Shown here one piece after another: positions 52,307 to 61,402 of a DNA stretch of 64,000 nucleotides (position 1 is its first letter; every line of letters starts with the position of its first letter). The stretch is from Pseudoxanthomonas sp. X-1. GTDB lineage: Bacteria > Pseudomonadota > Gammaproteobacteria > Xanthomonadales > Xanthomonadaceae. The notes below the pieces were generated by a model. It saw nothing but the letters and a program-made list of their open reading frames with translations, did not search any database and had not been told where the DNA came from. A program made the translations under genes and the position numbers. The DNA lies in the NCBI RefSeq assembly GCF_020042665.1, contig NZ_CP083376.1:1586001-1650000 (forward strand), written 5' to 3'.

Positions 52307-54123
52307 CCGCGCCAAAGTGGAAACCATCGACAAGCTATGCGCCGAATACCATCGTTCAGCGCGCAACAGCTCTGCCGGTAACTCCTGCTCAGGTCGTGAA
52401 CGGCGACTTCTCGTCTGGTGCGTCCGGCTGGACTTTCGGCAGTGGTGCCGGCGTGGGGGGCGGCGGCTACGGTGGTGGGAACTGCGTCAACTTCAACGGG
52501 ACGGCTGGCGTCGTTCAGGTTGCTCATGACCCCGTTGCTTGCGGCGCAGGCGTTGGACTCCGCGCGTCGTGCTTCTATGCCCAGGGCGCGGCCAGCAGTG
52601 GTCACAATGGCGGCCGCGTGTTCCTAAGGTTCCTTGGCCCTGGCGGTGTTTCGCTTGGCTCGCCGGTATACGGGAACACGGTCGACAGCAGCAGCGGAGG
52701 TTGGAAGTCGTCCTCTGTCGCGGCGTCATCGCCAGTGGGGACCTTGCAGGTTCAGATTGGCATTGAGGTGAACCGAGACCGTGGCGACACTTCGTTCGCC
52801 GACAACTTCACGTGGTCGCTGACGACTGCCGCCACGGCGGTGGGCTTGGTCTTCAAGGCCACCCAGGCTTCGGCGGCCACTTCAGGGGCTACTGAGCCAA
52901 CCTGGCCTACGACAGCGGGAGGAACTGTCACTGACGGCGGTGTGACGTGGACGGCCATCCTCGCAACTCGCGTTGAGTGGACCGCGCGACCGCTCCTTGT
53001 GTCAGGTTCCACCGAGCCGCAATTCACCGCTGCCGATGGCACTCTGACCTCAGACAACACCATTGCGTGGCTCGCTGATACCAGGGAGATCAAGGACAGC
53101 AAGTGCCCGCACTCCAAGGTGGTGGCTATCATGTCGTCTCACGTGTTCGCCGCTGACGGCGACATTGTGAGGTTCAGCGCCTCTACCAACCCGCTGGACT
53201 GGACGAGTGAGTCAAACGCGGGATACCTGCCCACCGGACTGCAGCAGGACAACGCCAACGACATGCTGGTGCTCAACCAGTACCGGTCGAACCTTGTCTC
53301 ACTGAACGCATCGGTTTTCCAGCATTGGCAGATGGATCCAGATCCGACGGCGATGGCGCTGTTGGACCAGCTCCCCGGCATTGGATCGGTGTGGCAGAAG
53401 GCTGCTGCTCCAGTGGGGACCGAATTGTTCATCTTGACGGCCCAAGGTGTGCGCTCTATCGGCGCATCGGCAGCGACACAGAGCCTGACAACAGGTGATG
53501 TGGGCATGCCGGTAGATCCGCTGGTAAGGGACGCGCTCAAGACGGCGCTTGCGACAGGTAAGCAGCCTGTCGGCACCTATGTCCCTGGCGCTGGGCAGTA
53601 CTGGCTGGCCTTTCCTGACCACCCGGAGGTTGGTAGATCCACTGTTTTCGTCTACTCGATGGTGGCCGCGACTAAAGTGCGCGCCTGGAGCATCTACGAG
53701 TACCCGTTCGCCGTTGAGGCCTTCGCCCAGCTGGGGAACGATCTCTACATTCGGCACGGCGATGAGATAAGCGTTGTGTCTGAAGGCGTGACTTCGGACA
53801 CCGTGGGCGGGAAGGCCATCGACTTCCCCGGCCAGGTGCAGTTCCAGTGGCTGGACTTGGGCGGACTTGGCGGCGGCAAGATGATGGAAGGCTTCGACAT
53901 CGTAGCTACGGGCTCGCCCCGGGTAAGCGTCGGCTACGACCAGCGCGACGCGGGCGCCTTTACTCCGCCCTACGCTGTTCCTGCCGACACCATCCCGGGG
54001 GGCATCATCCCCTTGGCTGTTACGGCGCCAACGATGTCCATTCGCGTGGATTTCGACGGCGGCGAACCGTGGAGCTTGCAGGAGGTCAGTCTTTACATCT
54101 TCGACAACGGGGGAGGGCCGTAA
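52303..54123 (+). CDS. Tail protein, continuation module (podovirus tail hub/stabiliser)
   Basis: A protein of 606 residues, coupled by ATGA to the previous gene. It has a jelly-roll-like carbohydrate-binding domain (about 30-190: VVNGDFSSGASGWTFGSGAG; LQVQIGIEVNRDRGDTSFAD). The core KCPHSKVVAIMSSHVFAADG then VLNQYRSNLVSLNASVFQHW and the IYEYPFAVEAFAQLGNDLYI segment are those of large podovirus tail proteins, which normally also carry the N-terminal part found in the preceding gene. The two genes together therefore look like one ancestral tail protein divided at the Hint domain. Confidence 0.8.
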   Translation: MTAPKWKPSTSYAPNTIVQRATALPVTPAQVVNGDFSSGASGWTFGSGAGVGGGGYGGGNCVNFNGTAGVVQVAHDPVACGAGVGLRASCFYAQGAASSGHNGGRVFLRFLGPGGVSLGSPVYGNTVDSSSGGWKSSSVAASSPVGTLQVQIGIEVNRDRGDTSFADNFTWSLTTAATAVGLVFKATQASAATSGATEPTWPTTAGGTVTDGGVTWTAILATRVEWTARPLLVSGSTEPQFTAADGTLTSDNTIAWLADTREIKDSKCPHSKVVAIMSSHVFAADGDIVRFSASTNPLDWTSESNAGYLPTGLQQDNANDMLVLNQYRSNLVSLNASVFQHWQMDPDPTAMALLDQLPGIGSVWQKAAAPVGTELFILTAQGVRSIGASAATQSLTTGDVGMPVDPLVRDALKTALATGKQPVGTYVPGAGQYWLAFPDHPEVGRSTVFVYSMVAATKVRAWSIYEYPFAVEAFAQLGNDLYIRHGDEISVVSEGVTSDTVGGKAIDFPGQVQFQWLDLGGLGGGKMMEGFDIVATGSPRVSVGYDQRDAGAFTPPYAVPADTIPGGIIPLAVTAPTMSIRVDFDGGEPWSLQEVSLYIFDNGGGP

Positions 54124-54593
54124 TGCTGACAATGAGCGCCCCTGTCCTGGCTGATTTCCTGCATGTGGCGCACCACATGCGTGAGGATGAGCGCGCCCAA
54201 TGGCTCGCCCTAACGGGGGCTAAGGCCTACTCGCCTGACTCGCTGGCATTGGCCGCCGCTTCCGGCTCCGGATACCGCTGGGCTGTCCGTGACGAGGGAC
54301 GCGCGGTGCTGATCGGCGGATTTGACGAGGTGCGTCCGGGTGTCTACGAGGCCTGGCAGATGAGCACGGCCGACTCTTGGGCGCGCTGGTGGCGCTCGTT
54401 CACCCGGATCAGCCGCCGGCTGATCGAGTGGATGGTGGGGAGCCATGCTCACCGCGTGCAGGTTGTGGCGCAGGCCAGTCGAGTCCAGACGCATGCTTGG
54501 TACTCGCGCAGCCTCGGGCTGACATGCGAAGGGGTGTTGACTGGCTACTACGCCGACCGTACAGACGGGCTGATGTTTGCGAGGTGCGCATGA
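54123..54593 (+). CDS. DUF2833 / T7 gp13-like protein with GNAT-like fold
   Basis: A protein of 156 residues. The pattern ADSWARWWRSFTRISRRLIE then RVQTHAWYSRSLGLTCEGVL resembles the C-terminal half of GNAT acetyltransferases, as in the DUF2833 phage family, but the acetyl-CoA loop is weak. It starts at TAATG with the tail protein stop and is coupled to the ejection protein gene by ATGA. Possibly a virion assembly factor, as T7 gp13 is. Confidence 0.7.
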   Translation: MLTMSAPVLADFLHVAHHMREDERAQWLALTGAKAYSPDSLALAAASGSGYRWAVRDEGRAVLIGGFDEVRPGVYEAWQMSTADSWARWWRSFTRISRRLIEWMVGSHAHRVQVVAQASRVQTHAWYSRSLGLTCEGVLTGYYADRTDGLMFARCA

Positions 54594-55207
54594 GCGGCGG
54601 GTCCAACAATGCAGGCAAGGAAGCCAACCGCATGGAAAAGGAGCGCCAGGCGCGGATCGCCGCCACGCAGGCAGCGGTCAACAACGTCTTCAATAGCTCT
54701 GGCCGGGCTGCTGACATCGCTGATGTCGTGAACGCGACGCGCGACTACTACACCGACCAGCTGAACACCCAGAAGGCCAGCAGCGACCGGGATCTGCTGT
54801 TCTCTCTGGCGCGCGGCGGTTTGATCGGCGGGTCGGCTAACATCGACCTGCAGCGCGACCAGAACAAGGCCTACAACAGCGGCCTGTTGGATGTGGAGCG
54901 CAGGGCGCAGGGCGCCGGTAGCGATCTGCAAGCCGCAGACCAGACGGCTCGGGCCAACTTGATCTCGCTGGCGACCTCTGGACTGGACTCGACGACAGCC
55001 GCACAGCAGGCCGCAGCCGCGCTAAAGACGAACCTTGCCTCAGCTCAGTCGACGGCGACGGCTAACGCGCTTGCGGACGGCTTCAGCAACTTCAACACCA
55101 CCCTCAAGCGGATGCAGACGCTTTCTGACGAGCGCCGCGCCAACCAGGCGGCGAATCTCAGCCTGTATGGCAGTACGGGCGGCATGTACGGGGGGTACGG
55201 GAAGTGA
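54590..55207 (+). CDS. Internal virion (DNA ejection) protein
   Basis: A protein of 205 residues, helical and Ala/Gln/Asn-rich: MSGGSNNAGKEANRMEKERQ then ARIAATQAAVNNVFNSSGRA. It ends with a Gly/Tyr tail (YGSTGGMYGGYGK). Three such proteins in a row (this, 55653, 56351) followed by a very large one match the internal core of podoviruses, released with the DNA to build a conduit through the envelope. Confidence 0.75.
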   Translation: MSGGSNNAGKEANRMEKERQARIAATQAAVNNVFNSSGRAADIADVVNATRDYYTDQLNTQKASSDRDLLFSLARGGLIGGSANIDLQRDQNKAYNSGLLDVERRAQGAGSDLQAADQTARANLISLATSGLDSTTAAQQAAAALKTNLASAQSTATANALADGFSNFNTTLKRMQTLSDERRANQAANLSLYGSTGGMYGGYGK

Positions 55208-55653
55208 TCGTACGCAAAGCAACTCACGATGACGTGCCGGCAATTCTTGCCATGGGCGCGGCTTTCTTCGCTGCCAGCGGTTACGGCGCGCTAACCAGCT
55301 TCGACCCCGACCACGCTTCGGTGGTGGTGGGCATGATGATTGGCACCGGCACGCAACTAGTGGCCGAGCACGAGGGCGCCTTGGTCGGCATGGCTGGCGC
55401 GGTTGTAGCGCCGCACACCTTCAACTTCCGCGCCCTGATGGCGCATGAGGTCATGCTGTGGGCCATGCCGGAAGCACGCGGGCTTGGCGTCGGCCGGGCG
55501 CTGTTCAAGGCATTGGACGCCGCGTGCGAGGAGGCCGGCGCGGTCGGCCTGCAGATGCTGATGCTTGAGAACAGCCCTCCCCATGTCGCGGATCTGTACG
55601 AGGCCGAGGGTTTCCGGCCCAGCGAGTCCGCCTGGACCAAGAGGTACACCTGA
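55204..55653 (+). CDS. GNAT N-acetyltransferase
   Basis: A protein of 149 residues with a GTG start in the GTGA overlap. The acetyl-CoA loop EARGLGVGRALFKALDAACE is complete, with the beta-4 strand HEVMLWAMP before it and the beta-5/alpha-4 LQMLMLENSPPHVADLYEAE GF motif after it. It should transfer an acetyl group to an amine, but the acceptor is unknown. It is placed between two internal virion protein genes, so modification of a virion or host protein during assembly is a reasonable guess. Confidence 0.88.
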   Translation: MIVRKATHDDVPAILAMGAAFFAASGYGALTSFDPDHASVVVGMMIGTGTQLVAEHEGALVGMAGAVVAPHTFNFRALMAHEVMLWAMPEARGLGVGRALFKALDAACEEAGAVGLQMLMLENSPPHVADLYEAEGFRPSESAWTKRYT

Positions 55654-56348
55654 TGGCCCTTACCACCGGCACCGCCATCGCCTTGGCTCTGTCAGCGGCC
55701 GCCTCGGCCGCGCAGTACCAGAACAGCGTCAATACGGCCCGTAAGCAGGACAACGCCGCGACCCAAGCGATCCGCAACCAGAGCGCGATCCAGCAGCAGG
55801 CCGATGCTGACGTTAACAACGAGGTCCAGAAGCTGGCGCAGTCCAATGCGGCGGACGACCGTGCGAATCGCCTGAACCAGTACATGGCCACCCTCCAGCG
55901 CGGCAGGCAGCAGGCCAACGCCGGGCTGGGCGGCGAATTTGGCTCCGATGCCTTCAGGACTGACAGCGCGGCCGCACAGCAGGCCGTTGCGGACAAGGCG
56001 GCCACTACGGCGGGCCTGATGTCGCGGATCGATGCCGGCGCGCTCCAGCGCCAGGGCGAAAACACCAGCTACGGCAACCTCGCCACCGACCTGGGGCTGA
56101 TCCAGCGTCAGGCGGCCGGCCAGGCATACGTCGACAGGCTGCGCCAAGCGGCCATCCGCCGGAATCCCTACGTCGATCTGGCAGCCGGGATTGCCGGTGG
56201 CGCGGCTGGCGGGATTGGCGGCGCCTATGACGCAGCTGCGCTGGACACCAGTGCAGTTAATGCGGGGATGGCAGCGAACAGCGCGAATCTGACCAGGAAC
56301 TACGATGCAAGGATCGCGGCCCAGATGCGCGGGATCTACGGAGGCTGA
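55653..56348 (+). CDS. Internal virion protein with Gly-rich hydrophobic segment
   Basis: A protein of 231 residues. A hydrophobic start (MALTTGTAIALALSAAASAA), a long helical Gln/Ala part (RNQSAIQQQADADVNNEVQK), then a Gly-rich membrane-prone stretch (DLAAGIAGGAAGGIGGAYDA). These features suit a membrane-inserting ejection protein. TGATG junction with the GNAT gene. Confidence 0.75.
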   Translation: MALTTGTAIALALSAAASAAQYQNSVNTARKQDNAATQAIRNQSAIQQQADADVNNEVQKLAQSNAADDRANRLNQYMATLQRGRQQANAGLGGEFGSDAFRTDSAAAQQAVADKAATTAGLMSRIDAGALQRQGENTSYGNLATDLGLIQRQAAGQAYVDRLRQAAIRRNPYVDLAAGIAGGAAGGIGGAYDAAALDTSAVNAGMAANSANLTRNYDARIAAQMRGIYGG

Positions 56349-56350
56349 CC

Positions 56351-57517
56351 ATGGCTGATCCCTACTTCGAACTCGGCGCACAGCTGGGGAATCTCGCCAC
56401 CGGCGGCTGGCGTGACAATAGCCACAAGGCCTACTACGACCAACTCGGCCGGGTGGGGCAGGCCGAGGGCTTGCTGGCGCAGGCCCGCAGTCGTCGAGCC
56501 CAAGCGCTCATCGACGAGGGTCAGCAGCAGCAGATCGGGCGGTGGGCCGCAGATCCTGCAGCCGCCGCTGCGGAGCTCGGCACCACGCCGGGCGGAATCG
56601 GCGTCCTTCTCGGCGGCGGCGGCAACGCAGCGCAGCTGGCGACGGCGCTGGGAACGCTCGGAGAGACAGGATTCCGGCGCGACGCCGCTGCGCGCGCGAC
56701 ACTGGGCGACTGGAACGGCGCCAATGCGGCGCTGATGGGTGTCGCCAATGGCCCGGTCCAGTTGGGCACGGTCGAAGGTCAGAATTTGCTGCAGAACCGA
56801 CTACTTGTCGGTGGCGGCGGCATCTCGACCACCGAACAGGGGCAGGCCGGAATCGCCGCAGACGCGGCCCGGGCTCGTGCGTCCGACGCCAGTGCGGCGA
56901 GCAGCTACGCTAGTGCTAACGCCACCAACCAGCGCCTGCAGATCGCCAAAGACCAGTTCGCGCTACAGAGGGCAGGCAGGTGGGATCCGTCCGGCGCCAA
57001 CATCGGCGCGACTCCGGCGTCTAAGGCCACAGAGGGCGAGCGCAACGCGGCGGGCTTCTTACAGCGCATGCAGGCGGCCAGCGGCGAGCTTGGCGCCTTG
57101 ACCGATGCTGGCTACGACCCGACCAATCTGCGCGATTTCGCGACTGCGGGGTCGCTGCTGGGCAACTTCGCCGCCAGCGATCAGGGCCAGCAGTACCACC
57201 AGGCAGCCATGAACTGGATCCGCGCCAACCTGCGCAAGGAGTCGGGTGCAGCGATCGGCAAGGATGAGGCCGACAACGAGTACAAGAACTACTTCCCGCA
57301 GCCGGGTGACTCGGCGGCGGTCATCCAGCAGAAGGCGCGCAACCGCGCGGTCACCGAGAGCGCAATGCGCCAGTCTGCCGGGCGTGCATTCCAGCCTGGG
57401 GCGCTTCTTGGTGATTCGCCTGCGGCTTCCGCTACATCCTCGCCCGTGCAGCGCGCCCGCAACCCTAAGACGGGCCAGACGCTCGTGCTGGTCAACGGTC
57501 AGTGGGTGCCAGAATGA
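56351..57517 (+). CDS. Internal virion protein, 388 residues
   Basis: It reads MADPYFELGAQLGNLATGGW then GLLAQARSRRAQALIDEGQQ. It is helical with Ala/Gly/Gln-rich parts, and ends in an extended tail containing SPVQRARNPKTGQTLVLVNG QWVP, which resembles a short beta-hairpin found at the end of several phage ejection proteins. It overlaps the next gene by four bases. Confidence 0.72.
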   Translation: MADPYFELGAQLGNLATGGWRDNSHKAYYDQLGRVGQAEGLLAQARSRRAQALIDEGQQQQIGRWAADPAAAAAELGTTPGGIGVLLGGGGNAAQLATALGTLGETGFRRDAAARATLGDWNGANAALMGVANGPVQLGTVEGQNLLQNRLLVGGGGISTTEQGQAGIAADAARARASDASAASSYASANATNQRLQIAKDQFALQRAGRWDPSGANIGATPASKATEGERNAAGFLQRMQAASGELGALTDAGYDPTNLRDFATAGSLLGNFAASDQGQQYHQAAMNWIRANLRKESGAAIGKDEADNEYKNYFPQPGDSAAVIQQKARNRAVTESAMRQSAGRAFQPGALLGDSPAASATSSPVQRARNPKTGQTLVLVNGQWVPE

Positions 57518-60126
57518 CCACGCCCCCGCTTCCGCCTGGCTTCGTGCTGGATGAGCCGCCTCCGCTCGAGATCGAGATCAAGGGCGGCCGGCGGGCCAGC
57601 CAGGCCACGCCTCCGTTGCCGGAGGGCTTCGAACTGGAGACTCCGGGCACGCCTCCCGCTGCCAACAACTCCGCGTTTGCCCGGATGATCAGCGGCGAGT
57701 CTGCGTCCCAGGAAGGCGGCTTCCTGCGTGATCTGGGCATGTCCGCGCGCTCGGTCATTCAGGGGGCTGGCGGGCTACTCGGCAGCGTCGGCGATGCCTT
57801 CAACCACTATCTCGTCCCGGGCGATCAGCCGAGCTACCGGGAGGCCGCATCCGCCCTGGCCGACAGGATCGGCCTGCCATCTCCTCAGACCAAGCAGGAA
57901 CGAATCCTGGGCGATATCGGCGAGGCGCTGACCGGCACGGGACTGACGATGGGTGTGGGTGGGCTACTCAATGCCGGTCGTCAGGCTGTCAGTGCAGCCG
58001 CGCCTACCGGAGGCCAGTTGCTGGGCGACTTCCTGACCGCGCAACCTGTGTTGCAGACCGTAAGTTCCGCTACGGGCGCTGGAGCTGGCTCCATGGCGCG
58101 CGAGAATGGCGCAGGAGTTGGCGGGCAATTAGCAGCCTCACTGCTCGGCGGCTTGGCGCCAGGCGCCGTGACTACCTTGCCAGCGATGACTGCGCGTGGG
58201 GCCCTCCGGGGAGGCGAAAGCAGCCGTAAAGCTCTGGCCGATGCCATTTCTGACTTCAGTGTCCTGGGATCGACTCCCAGCGTTGGGCAAGGAACTGGCG
58301 CCTGGAGCCGCCAAGGTGCAGAGAGCCTGCTTGCGGCTGGGCCGACCAGCGCCGGGGTCATCGGGCGATTTGCCGACCGCCAATCGGAAGAACTAGGAAC
58401 GGGACTGCGTGCACTCGCAGACGGGCTATACAGGAACCCGAGTGCTGAGCGAGCTGGGCGGGCGATCGAGCAGGGAATCCGCGGAGATGGTGGTTTTATC
58501 AAGACCTCGCGCGAGCGTGCCGACCAGTTGTACGGCCTTCTTGATCAGCAGATTGCCCCGGATAGCCGCGTGGGCGTGAGCAACGTGCGCCAGGCATTGG
58601 CAGATTTGAATGCTGAGATTCCGGGCGCTCCAAGCGTGTCCCGATTCTTTCAGAACGCTCGACTTCAGGGCATCGAAGGCGCTCTCGCGCAAGATGCTGG
58701 CGGTATTGAGGGCGCACTGAGCCGTCCAAACGTCCGTGCGGAAGCCGATCGCATTCGGCAGGAATTGAATGAGCGGGCAGCTGTGCGCCGAGCCGAATTG
58801 GCTCAGGAGGCTCAGATGCAGCGCGGGGATTTGGTCGCCGAGGCTGGGAACCGGCGCGACACGCTGATGGCTGAAGCTCAACTCAAGCGGGAAAGGCTTG
58901 AGAATGCCGCCGAGGAAATGCGTGTCAACCTGTACTCAGAGCGGCAGGCAGCGTTGGAGCGGAACGCGCGTGCACGAGCGCTCAATATGAACAATTTCGA
59001 GCCTGTGCTAAGCGATGCAGAGATCGAGGCAAGGATTCCGACCCGCGCAAGCATTGAGGCCCAAATACCTACTCGTGAGCAAATTGAGGCCCAAGTGACG
59101 CCGCTTGCTGCTATTGAACAGATTACGCCGTCACCCGCTGCTTACAATGACCCACAGTTCGGACAGGACTACATTGAGGGCCAGGTTAGGCAGTACTTGG
59201 AATCTCAAATCGATGACAAGCTTCCTTACGAGGCAGTCCAGAAGCTCCGGACCCTTGTTGGGAACGAGCTTGAGAGCACTTCGCTCGCATCAGACATCCC
59301 CAGGAGCAAGTGGCGGGCCGTCTACGCAGCCCTGAGCAAGGATATGGAAGCATCGGCCACCACGCCTGAGGCACAGAAGGCGCTGGCGCGCGCCAATGCT
59401 TACTTCAACGCTCGTTCCAGCCGAATTGACGCTATTGACCGCATTATTGACCGTAACGGTGGCCCGGAGAAGATTTTCGGCGCTGTCATGGGCGGAACCC
59501 GAGACGGCGGGACCACGCTACGTGCAGTGATGCAGTCTTTGCCAGAGGAAGGTCAGAAAGCCATCACGTCAGCCGCGATACGTCGCATGGGGATGGCCAA
59601 TCCGGGCGCTCAAGACGCAGCTGGAGAGGCCTTTTCGGCGGCGACCTTCCTGACGAACTGGAACAAGGTTTCGCCAGAGGCGAGACGCGCGATGTTTGAC
59701 CGATTCGGGCCTGGATTCAGCGCGGACTTGGACAAGGTGGCTAAGGTCGCAGAACGGATCAAGGACAGCGCCGGGGTGTTGGCAAACGCCTCTGGATCTG
59801 CGGCGAAGGGTGCCGGCGTCGGCTACTGGGGGTCTTTGACCGCATCGCTTCTACTGGGGCGGTTGGAGACGGCTGCCGGACTAGCTGCAGCTGGCGCCAC
59901 CGCAAATGGAATGGCTCGAGCGATGACAAATCCTAGGATCGTGAAGTGGCTGGCAAAGAACACCGAGGTTCCAGCGGGCGCATTTGCCGCCCAGCTCCAG
60001 ACGCTCAGGAATATTGGCAAGAACAACAATGACCCGGGAGTCACCGAGTTCGCCAACGAATTAGCCTCAACGGCTGAACAGGCTAAACAGAACCCAGAGG
60101 ATCGACGCCGGCAGGGCGATCAATAG
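57514..60126 (+). CDS. Large internal virion / DNA ejection protein
   Basis: A protein of 870 residues. Two PPLPxGFxL motifs open it (residues 3-12 and 32-41). Hydrophobic Gly/Ala stretches (about 140-230) precede a long coiled coil (about 410-500: AELAQEAQMQRGDLVAEAGN then RRDTLMAEAQLKRERLENAA). Residues 504-540 are tandem 10-residue repeats of the type IEAxIPTRxx. A membrane-prone segment occurs near 770-800 (WGSLTASLLLGRLETAAGLA). G+C drops in the coiled-coil part (58480-59480) compared with both ends. The size and position are those of the largest ejection protein. Its last 60 bp overlap an antisense gene. Confidence 0.78.
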   Translation: MTTPPLPPGFVLDEPPPLEIEIKGGRRASQATPPLPEGFELETPGTPPAANNSAFARMISGESASQEGGFLRDLGMSARSVIQGAGGLLGSVGDAFNHYLVPGDQPSYREAASALADRIGLPSPQTKQERILGDIGEALTGTGLTMGVGGLLNAGRQAVSAAAPTGGQLLGDFLTAQPVLQTVSSATGAGAGSMARENGAGVGGQLAASLLGGLAPGAVTTLPAMTARGALRGGESSRKALADAISDFSVLGSTPSVGQGTGAWSRQGAESLLAAGPTSAGVIGRFADRQSEELGTGLRALADGLYRNPSAERAGRAIEQGIRGDGGFIKTSRERADQLYGLLDQQIAPDSRVGVSNVRQALADLNAEIPGAPSVSRFFQNARLQGIEGALAQDAGGIEGALSRPNVRAEADRIRQELNERAAVRRAELAQEAQMQRGDLVAEAGNRRDTLMAEAQLKRERLENAAEEMRVNLYSERQAALERNARARALNMNNFEPVLSDAEIEARIPTRASIEAQIPTREQIEAQVTPLAAIEQITPSPAAYNDPQFGQDYIEGQVRQYLESQIDDKLPYEAVQKLRTLVGNELESTSLASDIPRSKWRAVYAALSKDMEASATTPEAQKALARANAYFNARSSRIDAIDRIIDRNGGPEKIFGAVMGGTRDGGTTLRAVMQSLPEEGQKAITSAAIRRMGMANPGAQDAAGEAFSAATFLTNWNKVSPEARRAMFDRFGPGFSADLDKVAKVAERIKDSAGVLANASGSAAKGAGVGYWGSLTASLLLGRLETAAGLAAAGATANGMARAMTNPRIVKWLAKNTEVPAGAFAAQLQTLRNIGKNNNDPGVTEFANELASTAEQAKQNPEDRRRQGDQ

Positions 60127-60267
60127 CGCCACGCCGCCCCATCCGAAAACGATGTCGTGCCACCAGCGCTTGGGCATAGAGCGCTCAAGCATTGCGTCAG
60201 TCCGTTCCTGCTGGATTTCGGCCCAAGTTTTCAGGGGCTGGTATCGGTTGGCTTTCCAGTCGCTCAT
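60067..60267 (-). CDS. Small membrane protein on the opposite strand of the late operon
   Basis: A protein of 66 residues: MSDWKANRYQPLKTWAEIQQ then ERTDAMLERSMPKRWWHDIV, ending with one membrane helix (GVALLIALPASILWVLFSLF). A soluble amphipathic head rich in Trp followed by a C-terminal helix looks like a true protein. AGGA lies eight bases before the ATG. It ends inside the 3' end of the large ejection protein gene and starts 20 bp from late element 4, on the other strand. The role is unknown. Confidence 0.6.
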   Translation of the reverse strand: MSDWKANRYQPLKTWAEIQQERTDAMLERSMPKRWWHDIVFGWGGVALLIALPASILWVLFSLFSR

Positions 60268-60286
60268 GCCCGCGATCCTACACCGT

Positions 60287-60300
60287 TTTACCGTTGAGGC
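60287..60300 (+). promoter_or_regulatory. Late element copy 4
   Basis: TTTACCGTTGAGGC, 28 bp ahead of the endolysin ATG, in the gap between divergent genes. Confidence 0.62.
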
Positions 60301-60328
60301 GTGCCCGGGGCTGGCGAGGATTGGCGGC

Positions 60329-60874
60329 ATGAGCATCGACCAGGCCAAGGCCATCAACCGGAGCGCCATCACGCCGGCCCTGCGGCTGCTGCCGGCTCGC
60401 ATGGACACGCTACAGGCGCGCGTCGAGCTGCTGGCGATCAGCGGCCAGGAGGCGGACTTCCGCCACCGCTGGCAGGTCGTGGACCCCGCGCGGCCCGATG
60501 TACGCGGCCCAGCTCGCGGGCTGTGGCAGTTCGAGCGCGGCGGTGGCGTGCATGGCGTCCTGGGGCAGGCCCAGACCACCCTGGCCGCCAAGGCGCTGTG
60601 CCAGGCGCGTGGTGTCCCGGCAGACGAGCGCGCGGTGTACGAGGCCTTGGCCGGTGACGACGTGCTGGCGGCCGGCTTCGCGCGGCTGCTGCTGTGGAGC
60701 GATCCGGCGCCGCTGCCGGCCGTGGGCGACGTGAATGGCGCCTGGCAGCTGTACCTGCGCACCTGGCGGCCGGGCGCATACACGAACGGCACGCCGGCCC
60801 AGCGCGTCCGCCTGCGCGGGAAGTGGGCCGGCTACTACGCTACGGCGCGCGAAGCGCTGGCGAAGGAAGGCTGA
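60329..60874 (+). CDS. Endolysin, lytic-transglycosylase-like
   Basis: A protein of 181 residues; GAGGA precedes the ATG. LLAISGQEADFRHRWQV contains the Glu expected to be catalytic, followed by VRGPARGLWQFERGGGVHGV, which resembles the GLxQ motif after the active Glu of transglycosylases. The end DPAPLPAVGDVNGAWQLYLR then TWRPGAYTNGTPAQRVRLRG is typical of a phage muralytic family. It has no signal peptide, so it depends on the holin encoded 300 bp downstream. It is the first gene of the lysis cassette. Confidence 0.72.
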   Translation: MSIDQAKAINRSAITPALRLLPARMDTLQARVELLAISGQEADFRHRWQVVDPARPDVRGPARGLWQFERGGGVHGVLGQAQTTLAAKALCQARGVPADERAVYEALAGDDVLAAGFARLLLWSDPAPLPAVGDVNGAWQLYLRTWRPGAYTNGTPAQRVRLRGKWAGYYATAREALAKEG

Positions 60875-60875
60875 G

Positions 60876-61184
60876 ATGCCACGTCGTAAGGACGCCATTG
60901 CGGGCCTTGAGGGCGTCATCCGGCTCGCGGAGACGCCAGGGGCCCGACCCTCCCCGAAGCTGCTGGAGGCCATCGGCAACAAGGTCAGGGATTCCATCGA
61001 GTTGCTGAAGGAGCCTGACCCCGAAAAGCAGCGGGTCGGTTTCATCCTGCTGGCGATCAAGCAGAGCACCGAGATGCGCAAGTATCTGCGCAACGGCAAG
61101 GAGCTGCGCCGGGTCTACGTGGTGGACCTGGACCTCTACAACTGGGGCATGGATCAGCTCCACAACCTGGCGCTGGACGCATGA
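60876..61184 (+). CDS. Hypothetical lysis-region protein, 102 residues
   Basis: A soluble, helical, basic protein: MPRRKDAIAGLEGVIRLAET then EKQRVGFILLAIKQSTEMRK. It lies between endolysin and holin genes with a four-base overlap to the latter. No membrane segment, so it is not itself a holin. Function unknown. Confidence 0.7.
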   Translation: MPRRKDAIAGLEGVIRLAETPGARPSPKLLEAIGNKVRDSIELLKEPDPEKQRVGFILLAIKQSTEMRKYLRNGKELRRVYVVDLDLYNWGMDQLHNLALDA

Positions 61185-61402
61185 GCTGGGCCGGGCGCAA
61201 TGCTGGGGCCGGCCGCATCGGCATCGCGGTGCTGATCCTGTTCCTGTACGGCATGGCGATGGCGGCGCTCACTGGCGTGACCATCCCCGAGAACAACCGA
61301 GACGCCTTCTCCCTGCTCCTGGGCGGTCTGAATACCGCGCTGGGTGGGGTAGTTGGCTACTTCTTCAACATCACGAGTCGCAGGCAGGACATAGCACCAT
61401 GA
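61181..61402 (+). CDS. Holin
   Basis: A protein of 73 residues with two membrane helices (IGIAVLILFLYGMAMAALTG and FSLLLGGLNTALGGVVGYFF) and a short charged end. The size, topology and place just ahead of the spanin gene fit a class II holin, which opens the inner membrane to release the endolysin. ATGA overlaps on both sides. Confidence 0.82.
   Translation: MSWAGRNAGAGRIGIAVLILFLYGMAMAALTGVTIPENNRDAFSLLLGGLNTALGGVVGYFFNITSRRQDIAP

Noticed and set aside
52303..54123. A second Hint domain starting at the KCPHS motif
   Set aside because: After CPHS the sequence continues as a normal tail protein with no Hint blocks or terminal HN; the resemblance is limited to three residues.
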